Source of the DNA: an uncultured Bacteroidales bacterium
GTDB taxonomy: Bacteria; Bacteroidota; Bacteroidia; Bacteroidales; Porphyromonadaceae
Direction of reading: 5' to 3'
Length of the DNA: 64,000 nucleotides
NCBI GenBank assembly: GCA_902489445.1
Contig: CABTZX010000002.1
Location: 1-64,000, forward strand
The translations under genes were made by a program, and so were the position numbers. Below, piece after piece: positions 1 through 8,352 of this stretch (within the stretch, counting starts at the first letter, position 1; the number at the start of each line of letters is the position of its first letter). Below the pieces are notes generated by a model. The model was not told the origin of the DNA. It was given only the letters and a program-made list of their open reading frames with translations, and did no database searches.

Positions 1-120
1 GTATCGAAGTGTATTAAACTGTATCGTAGTTTAATCGGAACTAATCGGAATCAATCAGAATTAATCCGATAAGTTCCGATAACCCCCATAAGTTCCGAAA
101 TCCCCAATAAGCTCCGTACG
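1..120. repeat. 10-bp and 19-bp phased short direct repeats (left of lipoprotein gene)
   Basis: Decamers follow each other at an exact 10-bp step: GTATCG/GTATTA-type units start at 1, 11 and 21, and AATCGGA-type units at 33, 43, 53 and 63. They then pass into AAG(T/C)TCCG units at 71, 90 and 109 (19-bp step). The same sequence family, again on a 10-bp step, lies on the other side of the adjacent lipoprotein gene at 1076-1145. The region runs off the left edge of the window. Function unknown. Confidence 0.75.
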
Positions 121-121
121 C

Positions 122-877
122 TTATTTGTACGTAATGGTTTTCGTAAGTTCGAAGCTGTAGGTTCCGCCTTGCGATTCCCAACCGCCTCTGCCGGTGGTA
201 TAGATAAATCGGAACGGAAGCTTACCGCCGGAAGCTATTTGCGTAGGAGCTGCGTTAAGCCGGATTTTAATCCAAGGCTCGTATAGCGAGCAATCGTCCG
301 GATTGATTCGGTTCATCGGAAATTCGTGATATTTCGACCGGTCTCCCTGATAACCCTGATGGATGAATTCCGCATAGCTGAGAATTTGCAAAGTAGCGAT
401 ATCTGCCAAATCCGATCCTGCCGGGTGCGCCTCATCGTAGTCCACAAGGGTGATTAGCTTCATCTGCCTGAGCGTATCCGCTATGGCAAACCGATAGGCA
501 CTGGCGGGTTCCGTGCGATTATACGTTTTGTCGGGAAAGTGTTCTGTATGCCATTCCAACCGCTTGGGGGCTAACTCGCGGTAGTTGAATTCGGCGCGCC
601 CATCCTCGCCATTGGGGCGTTTTTCCGGATGTCTTTCGTAATAGGTGGGGTCGTAGTGTATTAAGTCATATTTTGAGAGCCGAACAGGGATATACTCCTT
701 TACAGGGAGCATATCGTTCGACCCAAAAACGCATCCGCCGGGCGTTTCTATGTCGGTGATGTACGATTTGCGCGTCTCTTCCGGCGTACGAGACATGGGG
801 CATCCCGCAAAACTGATAGCGACCAAGCACAAGCTAAGCCCTGCAATAATATCTCCTACTTTCATAGTTCTTTTCAT
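122..877 (-). CDS. Unrecognised lipoprotein, 251 aa
   Basis: I do not recognise the family. The N-terminus has basic residues (MKRTMK), a hydrophobic stretch and a lipobox ending Phe-Ala-Gly-Cys at Cys26, so export by Sec and lipidation by Lgt are likely. The mature part is soluble, rich in Tyr, Arg and Glu, with no further membrane segments and no obvious enzyme motif. Met5 is an alternative start that keeps the signal peptide. It stands alone on the reverse strand, divergent from the S41 protease gene, and both flanks carry 10-bp-phased repeats of one family. A species-restricted outer-envelope lipoprotein is the most that can be inferred. Confidence 0.7.
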   Translation of the reverse strand: MKRTMKVGDIIAGLSLCLVAISFAGCPMSRTPEETRKSYITDIETPGGCVFGSNDMLPVKEYIPVRLSKYDLIHYDPTYYERHPEKRPNGEDGRAEFNYRELAPKRLEWHTEHFPDKTYNRTEPASAYRFAIADTLRQMKLITLVDYDEAHPAGSDLADIATLQILSYAEFIHQGYQGDRSKYHEFPMNRINPDDCSLYEPWIKIRLNAAPTQIASGGKLPFRFIYTTGRGGWESQGGTYSFELTKTITYK

Positions 878-1075
878 AACTGTAGATGTTAGTGTTGATA
901 TGTTATTTGCCCTACTATTATTCCCTTGTTTGCCACAATTAATACCCTACGAATCGCCTTCCGTCATAAATCGGTGAGAATATCTACTTCTACAAATAAA
1001 ATGCTGAGAAAGCCTAAATACTGCATTGTATTGTTATTCAAGCGGATTCAAGTGTAACGGAGCTAATAAAAACTG

Positions 1076-1145
1076 ATCGGAATTAATCCGAATTAATCGA
1101 AATCAATCGAATAAGTCCGGATAGGCTCGGATAAGTTCGGTTAGC
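1076..1145. repeat. 10-bp tandem repeats (right of lipoprotein gene)
   Basis: Seven consecutive decamers start at 1076, 1086, 1096, 1106, 1116, 1126 and 1136. They are variants of (A/T/C)TC(G/C)GAATAA/TAAG, for example ATCGGAATTA and CTCGGATAAG. They match the repeats at 1-120 in sequence and step, so the lipoprotein gene is bracketed by them. The exact step of about one helical turn is the notable property. Confidence 0.75.
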
Positions 1146-1156
1146 GTTCCGCAAAA

Positions 1157-1244
1157 GGTATATAGGTTTCCATCGGGAGGTATATAGGTTTCAAGTGATA
1201 GGTATATAGGTATCGCGCGAAAGGTATATACCTTTGGGGAGCCA
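1157..1244. repeat. 22-bp x4 GGTATATA array, locus A
   Basis: Four units start at 1157, 1179, 1201 and 1223, an exact 22-bp step. Each begins GGTATATA, followed by GG or CC, a T-rich TTTC/TATC/TTTG segment and a variable tail ending in purines. It lies 137 to 224 bp before the S41 protease start, upstream of that gene's -7 box. One of six such arrays in the window. Confidence 0.85.
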
Positions 1245-1355
1245 AGTATCTGCGTACGACAAAAGCATTCTCTTTTGTACGGAGCAATGCCTTGGGAGGG
1301 AGCTTTTGCTGCGGGGTGCCTTCGGCGGGAAAGTGGGGGAAACGTCTTTTATCGC

Positions 1356-1363
1356 TACCTTTG
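1356..1363 (+). promoter_or_regulatory. Bacteroidetes -7 box for S41 protease gene
   Basis: TACCTTTG matches TAnnTTTG and ends 17 bases before the ATG at 1381. No clear TTTG -33 element is visible about 20 bp upstream. Its position supports the ATG at 1381 and argues against the longer open frame that begins at 1234. Confidence 0.55.
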
Positions 1364-1380
1364 CAGTAGGTAGAAAAGTT

Positions 1381-3069
1381 ATGAAGCAGATACTGAAAAT
1401 CGTACGGATGTTACCGCTCGTCTTGCTCTTTTGGGGTACGGCGGAAGCACAAACCGAAGCGGAAAGCAATAAATTGCAACGCGCTCCCGAGGAGCAGTTC
1501 GTCAGAGCCATCCGGGCTACCGGAGCGGTCTACTCCAATCTACAGCGCTACTTTGTGGATACTATTAATTTGGAACAGGTTAATGCGCTCGCGCTCAATA
1601 ATACCCTTCAGTTGCTGGATCCCTACACGGAGTATCTGAGCAAGGAGGAGGTGGAATCCTTTGCCGAAAGTACCACCGGAAACTATGGCGGGGTGGGCGC
1701 TCTGATTAGCCAACGACCCGATTCAACGGTAATCTTTAATGAGCCGTTCGAAGGGCAACCGGCCGCTTTGGCAGGTATTAAGGCGGGCGACCGCATCCTG
1801 TCCGTTGACGGAAAGGATTTTACCCATGCTTTTACGCCCGATGTGAGTAAAGCGCTACGCGGTCCGGAGGGCTCAACCATTCGGGTTACGGTAAGGCGCA
1901 AAGGTCAGCCTAAGCCGCTCGACTTTGTATTCAAGCGCAAAGAGGTATATATCTCTCCGGTAGCTTATTGCGGTATGCTGGAGGACGGAATAGGGCTTAT
2001 TCGGCTTGCCTCCTTTATGCAGGATGCCGGCGCGGAGTTCCGCAAGAGTTTCACCGCTATGATGGAGGAGTACCATCCCAAAGCGTTTATTCTCGATTTA
2101 AGGGGTAATGGCGGCGGCGTGCTGCAGAGTGCCGTGGACGTGATTTCTCTATTTGTGCCTAAAGGAACGCTCGCCGTTTCCGTAAAAGGCAGACGGGACG
2201 GAATGGAGGCTACCGATAGCGAATATCGAACTACGTCCGATCCTATTGCCGGAAACATACCTATGGTCGTTTTGATCGATAACGGATCGGCATCGGCTTC
2301 CGAGATTGTGGCGGGCGCAATGCAGGATTTGGATCGCGCCGTGATTATGGGCGATAAGAGCTACGGTAAGGGGTTGGTGCAATCTACCATTAGAATGCCG
2401 GACGAAGCGATGCTGAAGCTCACCACGGCACATTACTACACGCCGAGCGGTCGTTCGATACAAAAAATCAGCTATAACCATCTGGGGCAAAGCGGTTCCA
2501 TCGTGAAAGCCGCCGATTCGCTCGGTACCGCTTACACTACGGCATCGGGGCGAAAAGTATATTCCTCCGGAGGAATTACTCCGGATGTATCCTTGGCAGC
2601 CGATTCGCTGAAGGCTTTTGTGGGCTATCTGGCTGCCGATACGCTTGTGTTTGATTGGGTTGTGGCGTACGAAAGTAGTGCATCGCGTCCGATAAAGTCG
2701 GATAGTTTTGCGCTAACCGACGAAGAGTACAACAACTTTTGCCAAATGCTTAAGGATAAGGGATATGTGTATAAGCCCTACAGTCTTTATGTAGTAGAAA
2801 TGTTGGAAAAGGTACTTACTACCGAAGGAACCATTGCCTATTACCAAAAAGACCTTGATACCTTCAAAAAGCAAGTGGAACCGAATATCGCTGCCGAGCT
2901 GGAACGTAACAAAGCGGATATTAAGCAATATCTTGAGGGGCAAATTATCCTGAGGCGCAACTATCGCCGCAGCTACTTTGCTCATATGTTGCCGCGGGAT
3001 AAGCAGGTAAAAGCTGCCGTGACAATGCTTAAAGATCCGGCGCGGATGGCGTCCCTTTTGGCAAAGTGA
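1381..3069 (+). CDS. S41 family C-terminal processing peptidase, 562 aa
   Basis: Periplasmic serine protease of the Ctp/Prc family (MEROPS S41). The start at 1381 gives a clean signal peptide (MKQILK, hydrophobic run, ending near AEA-Q); an in-frame upstream extension to 1234 runs through repeat sequence and the promoter, so it was rejected. A PDZ domain lies at about residues 85-165. The catalytic dyad is visible: Ser305 in GSASASE and Lys330 in YGKGLVQ, with Gln334, spaced as in E. coli Prc. A C-terminal helical region follows (about 400-562). Family members trim C-termini of exported proteins. The substrate here is unknown. It is followed by ftsK under its own promoter. Confidence 0.93.
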   Translation: MKQILKIVRMLPLVLLFWGTAEAQTEAESNKLQRAPEEQFVRAIRATGAVYSNLQRYFVDTINLEQVNALALNNTLQLLDPYTEYLSKEEVESFAESTTGNYGGVGALISQRPDSTVIFNEPFEGQPAALAGIKAGDRILSVDGKDFTHAFTPDVSKALRGPEGSTIRVTVRRKGQPKPLDFVFKRKEVYISPVAYCGMLEDGIGLIRLASFMQDAGAEFRKSFTAMMEEYHPKAFILDLRGNGGGVLQSAVDVISLFVPKGTLAVSVKGRRDGMEATDSEYRTTSDPIAGNIPMVVLIDNGSASASEIVAGAMQDLDRAVIMGDKSYGKGLVQSTIRMPDEAMLKLTTAHYYTPSGRSIQKISYNHLGQSGSIVKAADSLGTAYTTASGRKVYSSGGITPDVSLAADSLKAFVGYLAADTLVFDWVVAYESSASRPIKSDSFALTDEEYNNFCQMLKDKGYVYKPYSLYVVEMLEKVLTTEGTIAYYQKDLDTFKKQVEPNIAAELERNKADIKQYLEGQIILRRNYRRSYFAHMLPRDKQVKAAVTMLKDPARMASLLAK

Positions 3070-3100
3070 TGCTGGTCCATAGGATATAAAGCTTATTGGT

Positions 3101-3108
3101 TACCTTTG
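3101..3108 (+). promoter_or_regulatory. -7 box for ftsK
   Basis: TACCTTTG (followed by C) sits in the 78-bp gap after the S41 gene, 39 bases before the ftsK ATG at 3148. It fits TAnnTTTG; a -33 TTTG is not evident. Confidence 0.6.
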
Positions 3109-3147
3109 CATTGTTGACGAGATTGAACGAAAATAAGATAGAAACTA

Positions 3148-5700
3148 ATGGCTGCCGATAAGAAAAATTCGCGGCGTAGCGCATCTGCTTCAAGCAAAAA
3201 ACGGAACAAATCTAATACCGGACGGCATAATTTAGGCGTGCGGATGGCTTCTTTGGTGAAAGAGGAATGGGTAGGTTTTTTGCTCAGTCTGGTGCTATTG
3301 CTCGTTATTTTGCTTGCTACGATAGCATCCGTAAGTTACCTTTTTACGGCATCAAACGATTATAGCATCGTTAAAAGCGCCTCCTTTGGCACAATTATTG
3401 GTGGAAAGGCGGAAGCGCTCAATGCCTTAGGTATCCGCGGAGCTTTTATTGGCGACGGTTTAGTAGACGGATTCCTCGGTTTGGGCAGCTTTGTCCTGCT
3501 TTTTTATGCCGGATATTTGGCACTCAAGATGATGAAAGTGGTTCGACGCGGTAATGCGCTTCACCTCTTTATTGTAGCGGGTTTGACCGCCATATGGGTA
3601 TCGTTGGCCGTTTCCGCTCTATCGCTTTTGTTCGATCCATCCCATCTTACGTTCCGCCTTGGCGGGTTGCACGGCGATTGGCTCAGGGATGCGCTTTTGG
3701 TCAATATCGGAGTTACCGGCTTAGTGCTGGTGTTGCTTTTCTTTGCCATAGTAATAGCTGTTATTTATGAGCCGCATTCGGTGGATTGGTTCCGTAAGAT
3801 CTTTTCGTTCGGACGAGTAGGCGGACGAAAGCACGAATCAGAAGAAGACGCTGAACTTCAGGATGATACTGAGCAAAGTGCCTTAGATGGAATGCGCGAG
3901 CAGTTAGCCACAGATGAGCAAAAGGAACAGGACGAAGAGGAAAGTTTTACCCCGGGGGATGCCGCTCCGGTAAAAAGTATTTTCCACTGGAAGCGTAAGG
4001 CACGCAAATCGCAAGAACCCGAACCGCCCGAAGCTCCGGTGGCAGAAAGCGATACTTTGGTTGAGAACGCTACTCCCATTCCTATGCCTCAAGTGGCTCC
4101 TACCCATGCGGAAATGCCCGCATCTCGTTTAGTGGTGGAACAAGCCAAGGGGGATGCGCTTTCCGAAGCAGTGAGCGAATCAACTGCCAAGGTGGCGTGT
4201 GCCGATGAAGGTTATGAGTATCCTTCCATTGAATTACTGAACGATATTCCTGCCGGTGACGAAGCTCCCGATATGGAGGAGATTCAAGCCAAAGAGCAGA
4301 AGATTATCGAAACGCTTGAGAGCTTCAAAATCCGCGCTGTGCCGATTAAAGCAACGGTTGGCCCTACGGTTACGCTGTACGAAATTCAGCCTGATGCCGG
4401 TGTAAAGATATCGCGAATTCGCAATCTGGAGGATGATATCGCGCTAAATCTCAAGTCGGTAGGCGGTATCCGTATCATTGCGCCCATACCCGGTAAGGGT
4501 ACAATAGGTATAGAGGTACCGAACAAAAAGCCACGTGTGGTGGGGATTCGTTCCATGCTCTCCTCGCGCAAATACAACGAAACAACGATGAGCCTCCCCG
4601 TAGCGATGGGGCGCACCATTACAAACGATGTATTTATGTTCGATCTGACCAAAACCCCTCACCTGCTTCTTGCCGGGGCAACGGGGCAAGGGAAGAGTGT
4701 TGGTTTGAATGTGCTCATTACCTCGCTGCTTTACAATAAGGCACCTTCGGAGCTTAAGTTCGTGATGATTGACCCCAAGATGCTGGAGTTTTCTATCTAT
4801 CGACCGATTGAACGGCTTTTCTTCGCCTCACTTTCGGATAAGGATAGTGCTATCATTACGGATTTGGATAAGGTAGTTCCGGTGTTGCAATCGCTTTGTT
4901 GCGAAATGGATGACCGCTACGATTTGCTCTCCGAAGCTAAGGTTCGCAACATAAAGGAATACAATAAGATGTACTTATCGGGTAGATTGCCCCGAATTAC
5001 CGAGAAAGGCGAGGAAAACCGCTTCCTGCCTTACTTAGTACTTATTGTGGATGAGTTTGCGGATCTGATTATGCAATTGGGCAAAGAGGTGGAAAAACCG
5101 ATCACCCGTATTGCTCAGAAAGCGCGAGCCGCCGGTATCCATATGGTGCTTGCCACGCAGCGTCCTACCACAGATATTATTACCGGTACCATAAAAGCCA
5201 ACTTCCCTTCGCGCATCGCCTTTAGAGTCTTTTCGCAAATCGACTCGCGCACCATCTTGGACGCACCGGGAGCCAATCAATTGGTTGGTAATGGTGATAT
5301 GCTCTTTTATCAAGGAAAAGAGATGCTCCGTCTGCAATGTGCCTTCATTGATACGCCGGAAACGGGTGCTTTGGTTGACTTTTTATCCGGTCAATCCTAT
5401 CATTGTCGTCCGTACGAACTACCCGAAGCTGAGCAAACAGGTGGGGATGGCATGAGGGGCGCTGATACCGTCTCAGGGCCTAACGACCCACTCTTCCGAC
5501 AAGTTGCCGAAATGGTGGTGGATAAGCAGCGCGCTTCCACCAGTGACGTACAGCGCAATTTTGAAATAGGCTTCAACAGAGCGGGACGAATAATGGATCA
5601 ATTGGAGCGTGCCGGTATTGTGTCGGAGCAGAAGGGTAGTCGCCCGAGAGACGTATTGGTGCCGGATATGCACACGCTGAACCGTATGCTTGCCGAGTAA
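3148..5700 (+). CDS. ftsK: DNA translocase FtsK, 850 aa
   Basis: Septal DNA pump that clears and aligns chromosome termini during division. After a basic N-terminal tail rich in Ser and Lys come about four membrane segments between residues 38 and 205. An acidic, Glu/Pro-rich linker (about 225-375) leads to the RecA-like motor. Walker A is GATGQGKS with Lys516, and Walker B is LIVDEF with Asp635-Glu636. The C-terminal winged-helix gamma domain (about 780-850, with STSDVQRNF) would recognise polar guide sequences and contact XerD. A xerD gene is present at 20238. The length is normal for Bacteroidetes FtsK. The next gene encodes a LolA-like protein, a neighbour often seen in this phylum. Confidence 0.96.
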   Translation: MAADKKNSRRSASASSKKRNKSNTGRHNLGVRMASLVKEEWVGFLLSLVLLLVILLATIASVSYLFTASNDYSIVKSASFGTIIGGKAEALNALGIRGAFIGDGLVDGFLGLGSFVLLFYAGYLALKMMKVVRRGNALHLFIVAGLTAIWVSLAVSALSLLFDPSHLTFRLGGLHGDWLRDALLVNIGVTGLVLVLLFFAIVIAVIYEPHSVDWFRKIFSFGRVGGRKHESEEDAELQDDTEQSALDGMREQLATDEQKEQDEEESFTPGDAAPVKSIFHWKRKARKSQEPEPPEAPVAESDTLVENATPIPMPQVAPTHAEMPASRLVVEQAKGDALSEAVSESTAKVACADEGYEYPSIELLNDIPAGDEAPDMEEIQAKEQKIIETLESFKIRAVPIKATVGPTVTLYEIQPDAGVKISRIRNLEDDIALNLKSVGGIRIIAPIPGKGTIGIEVPNKKPRVVGIRSMLSSRKYNETTMSLPVAMGRTITNDVFMFDLTKTPHLLLAGATGQGKSVGLNVLITSLLYNKAPSELKFVMIDPKMLEFSIYRPIERLFFASLSDKDSAIITDLDKVVPVLQSLCCEMDDRYDLLSEAKVRNIKEYNKMYLSGRLPRITEKGEENRFLPYLVLIVDEFADLIMQLGKEVEKPITRIAQKARAAGIHMVLATQRPTTDIITGTIKANFPSRIAFRVFSQIDSRTILDAPGANQLVGNGDMLFYQGKEMLRLQCAFIDTPETGALVDFLSGQSYHCRPYELPEAEQTGGDGMRGADTVSGPNDPLFRQVAEMVVDKQRASTSDVQRNFEIGFNRAGRIMDQLERAGIVSEQKGSRPRDVLVPDMHTLNRMLAE

Positions 5701-5765
5701 TTGCAGAGAACACGATGAGCCAAACTAACCCATTGATTCTATGGTGCTAACAGAGCGATGCAAAA

Positions 5766-5853
5766 GGTATATAAGTTTGTATGCATAGGTATATAACTTT
5801 CAATCAAAAGGTATATGAGTTTCGTACAAAAGGTATATAAGTTTCGGCAGGCA
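5766..5853. repeat. 22-bp x4 GGTATATA array, locus B (overlaps next gene's start)
   Basis: Units start at 5766, 5788, 5810 and 5832, an exact 22-bp step: GGTATATAAG, GGTATATAAC, GGTATATGAG and GGTATATAAG, each followed by TTT(G/C). In the third unit the usual TATATA is TATATG, which supplies the ATG at 5815 used by the LolA-like gene. Its first codons therefore read repeat sequence. Confidence 0.85.
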
Positions 5854-6525
5854 GTTACGGAGGGAAAAAATGTCCTTCCCTGTTTGTCCTTTCTGCAAGG
5901 TGCTCTTCTTTTGTGGATCGGCATCTGTTTATGCGGTACCCAAACGCTTTTCGCGCAAAAAGGAAACCAAGCGGATGCCCTTTTTCAGGCTGCGTCGCAA
6001 CGCATTAAAAGTGGCGTCATGATTGACTTTGCCAGCGAAACAGTGAACACTAAGGGACAAACGCTGCACAGTACCAAAGGAACCGTAAAGCTCTTGGATC
6101 GTTGCTTCAGATTGCGTTTCGATGATCTGGATGTAAATTACGATGGCAACAGTAGCTACTCCTATTACGATCGGAAGAATGATAACTTTGTTCTCTTCGA
6201 CGGAAACAAGGAGCACGTAGCCGATATGAATCCTATTTTGGTTCTTTCCTCGTGGAAGCAGTATAAGCGTTCCCTGCTCTCCTCCGCAAACGGTAAGAAC
6301 AAATATTCGCTTACTCCGCTTGCATCGGGCAGTGCAGTAAGTCGTTTTATTGTTACCTTTGACCGCGGAAGAGCGCTCCCAACCCGAATTGAGGCAGTCT
6401 CTCGCGAAGGCTATACCACAGTTGTATCGGTTACTCGTGAAGTGTCGGCTCCCAAACTCAAACGGGGGGATTTTGTTCAAACGACAAGTGAGTACCCTTC
6501 CGCTGAAGTGATTGATTTACGTTGA
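5815..6525 (+). CDS. LolA-like outer-membrane lipoprotein carrier family protein, 236 aa
   Basis: Periplasmic protein resembling Bacteroidetes LolA-type carriers, which accept lipoproteins from LolCDE and hand them to the outer membrane. A hydrophobic signal segment (about residues 23-46) ends near LFA-QKG. The mature part is beta-rich, with the pattern expected of an incomplete barrel (short strands with YDG, YYDR and FDG turns); the LolA assignment rests on this pattern and on its place after ftsK. The ATG at 5815 lies inside a 22-bp repeat unit, so the first dozen residues (MSFVQKVYKF) are encoded by repeats. The ATG at 5869 is out of frame. A later non-ATG start near the hydrophobic run is possible. 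Confidence 0.7.
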   Translation: MSFVQKVYKFRQAVTEGKNVLPCLSFLQGALLLWIGICLCGTQTLFAQKGNQADALFQAASQRIKSGVMIDFASETVNTKGQTLHSTKGTVKLLDRCFRLRFDDLDVNYDGNSSYSYYDRKNDNFVLFDGNKEHVADMNPILVLSSWKQYKRSLLSSANGKNKYSLTPLASGSAVSRFIVTFDRGRALPTRIEAVSREGYTTVVSVTREVSAPKLKRGDFVQTTSEYPSAEVIDLR

Positions 6526-6590
6526 GAAGAAAAAGAATTGCTTTTTTAGGCATAAAGTAAAGAATCGGACAGTACCGCAAAACATCGTAC

Positions 6591-6598
6591 TAAGTTTG
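6591..6598 (+). promoter_or_regulatory. Possible -7 box for panD
   Basis: TAAGTTTG matches TAnnTTTG and ends 19 bases before the panD ATG. No -33 element was seen, so this is tentative. Confidence 0.4.
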
Positions 6599-6617
6599 AT
6601 TCCTAAAGATTAGACGC

Positions 6618-6968
6618 ATGCTTGTCCAAATACTAAAGTCGAAGCTTCATCGTCTGAGTGTGACAGAGGCGGACCTTAATTACATCGGTAGTATTACTAT
6701 CGATAAAGCGCTTATGGAAGCCGCCGGCATATTGCCCGGAGAACGCGTGTTTATTGTCAATAACAATAATGGGGCACGCTTTGATACCTACGTGATAGAG
6801 GGCCCCGCCCAAAGCGGTATGGTTTGCCTCAACGGCGCAGCTGCAAGGCTTGCACAAGTGGGAGATGTGATTATCGTAATGGCATTTGCCCAAATGACAC
6901 CGGAAGAGGCTAAAACGTTTACCCCGAAAGTAGTTTTCCCCGATACGGCTACCAACCAACTGATTTAA
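6618..6968 (+). CDS. panD: Aspartate 1-decarboxylase, 116 aa
   Basis: Converts L-aspartate to beta-alanine for pantothenate and CoA synthesis. It is a pyruvoyl enzyme made as a proenzyme that self-cleaves between Gly24 and Ser25; the site is seen in YIGSITID. Lys9 and the small double-psi barrel pattern (VIEG, GDVIIVM) are present. Length is normal for the family. It is the first gene of a forward string that continues into ffh after 25 bases. CoA supply suits an organism that relies on CoA-thioester fermentation, but that link is inference. Confidence 0.95.
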   Translation: MLVQILKSKLHRLSVTEADLNYIGSITIDKALMEAAGILPGERVFIVNNNNGARFDTYVIEGPAQSGMVCLNGAAARLAQVGDVIIVMAFAQMTPEEAKTFTPKVVFPDTATNQLI

Positions 6969-6993
6969 CCGATTAACCCTGCAATAAGAATAG

Positions 6994-8331
6994 ATGTTTG
7001 AAAACCTGAGTGACCGCCTTGAACGCTCCTTTAAAACATTAAAGGGCGAAGGCCGTATCACAGAGATTAACGTCGCTGAGACGATGAAAGACGTGCGGAG
7101 AGCATTGCTCGATGCCGACGTCAACTATAACGTAGCAAAGCAATTTACTGAACGCGTTAAAGAGGAAGCATTAGGCCGAAATGTGCTTACTGCCGTTAAA
7201 CCCTCCGAAATGATGGTAAAGATTGTCCATGAGGAGCTTACGCGGCTTATGGGCAGTGAGGCAGTTGATATTACCCTCAGCGGTGAGCCTGCCGTTATTT
7301 TGATGAGTGGATTGCAGGGAAGTGGTAAAACTACTTTCTCCGGTAAACTGGCGAATCGGCTACGCTCACAGCAAAATCGAAAGCCTCTCTTGGTGGCTTG
7401 CGACGTGTATCGCCCTGCCGCTATCGATCAGCTCAAGGTATTAGGCGAAATGCTCTCCATACCGGTTTATGCCGAGGAAGATAATAAACAACCGGTTGAA
7501 ATAGCTCGGCACGCCGTTGACTATGCACGCGAACACGGTTATGATACTGTGATTGTGGATACGGCGGGTCGTTTGGCGGTAGATGAAGAGATGATGCGCG
7601 AAATAACCGCTATCAAGGAGGCGGTCAATCCGGGCGAAATCCTCTTTGTTGTGGACTCAATGACGGGTCAGGATGCGGTAAATACGGCAAAAGCCTTTAA
7701 CGATCGGTTGGACTTTGGCGGCGTTGTGCTGACCAAATTGGACGGCGATACGCGCGGTGGTGCGGCACTGAGTATCCGTGCCGTAGTGAATAAGCCCATT
7801 AAGTTTGTCGGAACCGGCGAAAAGATGGAGGCTTTGGATCAATTCCACCCCTCCCGAATGGCAGACCGTATACTCGGAATGGGTGATATCGTCTCTTTGG
7901 TAGAGCGAGCTCAGCAACAAATAGACGAAGAGGAAGCTAAGCGATTAGAACGCCGAATAGCCAAGAACCAGTTCGATTTCAACGACTTCCTCAAACAAAT
8001 ACAGCAAATCAAGCGGATGGGTAACCTTAAGGAACTTGCTTCCATGATACCCGGTGTGGGTAAGGCAATTAAGGATATTGATATCAGTGATGATGCTTTT
8101 AAAGGTATAGAGGCAATCATTTACTCCATGACCCCGGAGGAACGCTCAAAACCATCTGTGCTGAACGGCTCGCGAAAAGAGCGTATTGCTAAAGGAAGTG
8201 GCACTTCGCAGCAAGAAGTGAATCGATTGATGCAACAATTTGACCAAATGCGTAAGATGATGAAGCAGGTCCAGTCAATGAGTGTTAAGTCGTCACGAAA
8301 AAGCAAGAATAAGCAGGGTAGAAGAAGATAA
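6994..8331 (+). CDS. ffh: Signal recognition particle protein Ffh, 445 aa
   Basis: GTPase of the signal recognition particle, which binds 4.5S RNA and delivers nascent membrane proteins to FtsY. The N domain occupies about residues 1-85. The G domain carries GLQGSGKTT near residue 106, DTAGR near 189 and TKLDGD near 247. The M domain (about 300-435) is rich in Met and basic residues and includes RMG repeats for signal-peptide and RNA binding, ending in a Lys/Arg-rich tail. Length and motif order are standard. It sits 25 bases after panD and 21 before folD, likely in one transcript. The 4.5S RNA gene was not found in this window. Confidence 0.97.
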   Translation: MFENLSDRLERSFKTLKGEGRITEINVAETMKDVRRALLDADVNYNVAKQFTERVKEEALGRNVLTAVKPSEMMVKIVHEELTRLMGSEAVDITLSGEPAVILMSGLQGSGKTTFSGKLANRLRSQQNRKPLLVACDVYRPAAIDQLKVLGEMLSIPVYAEEDNKQPVEIARHAVDYAREHGYDTVIVDTAGRLAVDEEMMREITAIKEAVNPGEILFVVDSMTGQDAVNTAKAFNDRLDFGGVVLTKLDGDTRGGAALSIRAVVNKPIKFVGTGEKMEALDQFHPSRMADRILGMGDIVSLVERAQQQIDEEEAKRLERRIAKNQFDFNDFLKQIQQIKRMGNLKELASMIPGVGKAIKDIDISDDAFKGIEAIIYSMTPEERSKPSVLNGSRKERIAKGSGTSQQEVNRLMQQFDQMRKMMKQVQSMSVKSSRKSKNKQGRRR

Positions 8332-8352
8332 CTATAGATCAGCAAGAAAACT

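Larger units (their letters stand above)
878..1380. other. Repeat-rich intergenic region between divergent genes
   Basis: The stretch of about 500 bases between the lipoprotein gene and the S41 protease gene holds no convincing gene. It contains the 10-bp-step repeats at 1076-1145, the four-unit 22-bp array at 1157-1244 and the S41 promoter at 1356-1363. Short open frames here are read through repeats and look fortuitous. Confidence 0.7.

Noticed and set aside
750..977. Forward 75-codon frame over the lipoprotein gene start
   Set aside because: Antisense to the lipoprotein signal peptide, no recognisable domain, no promoter.
1234..1380. N-terminal extension of the S41 protease from 1234
   Set aside because: It runs through the last repeat unit and the -7 box and hides the signal peptide; the ATG at 1381 gives a typical exported protein.
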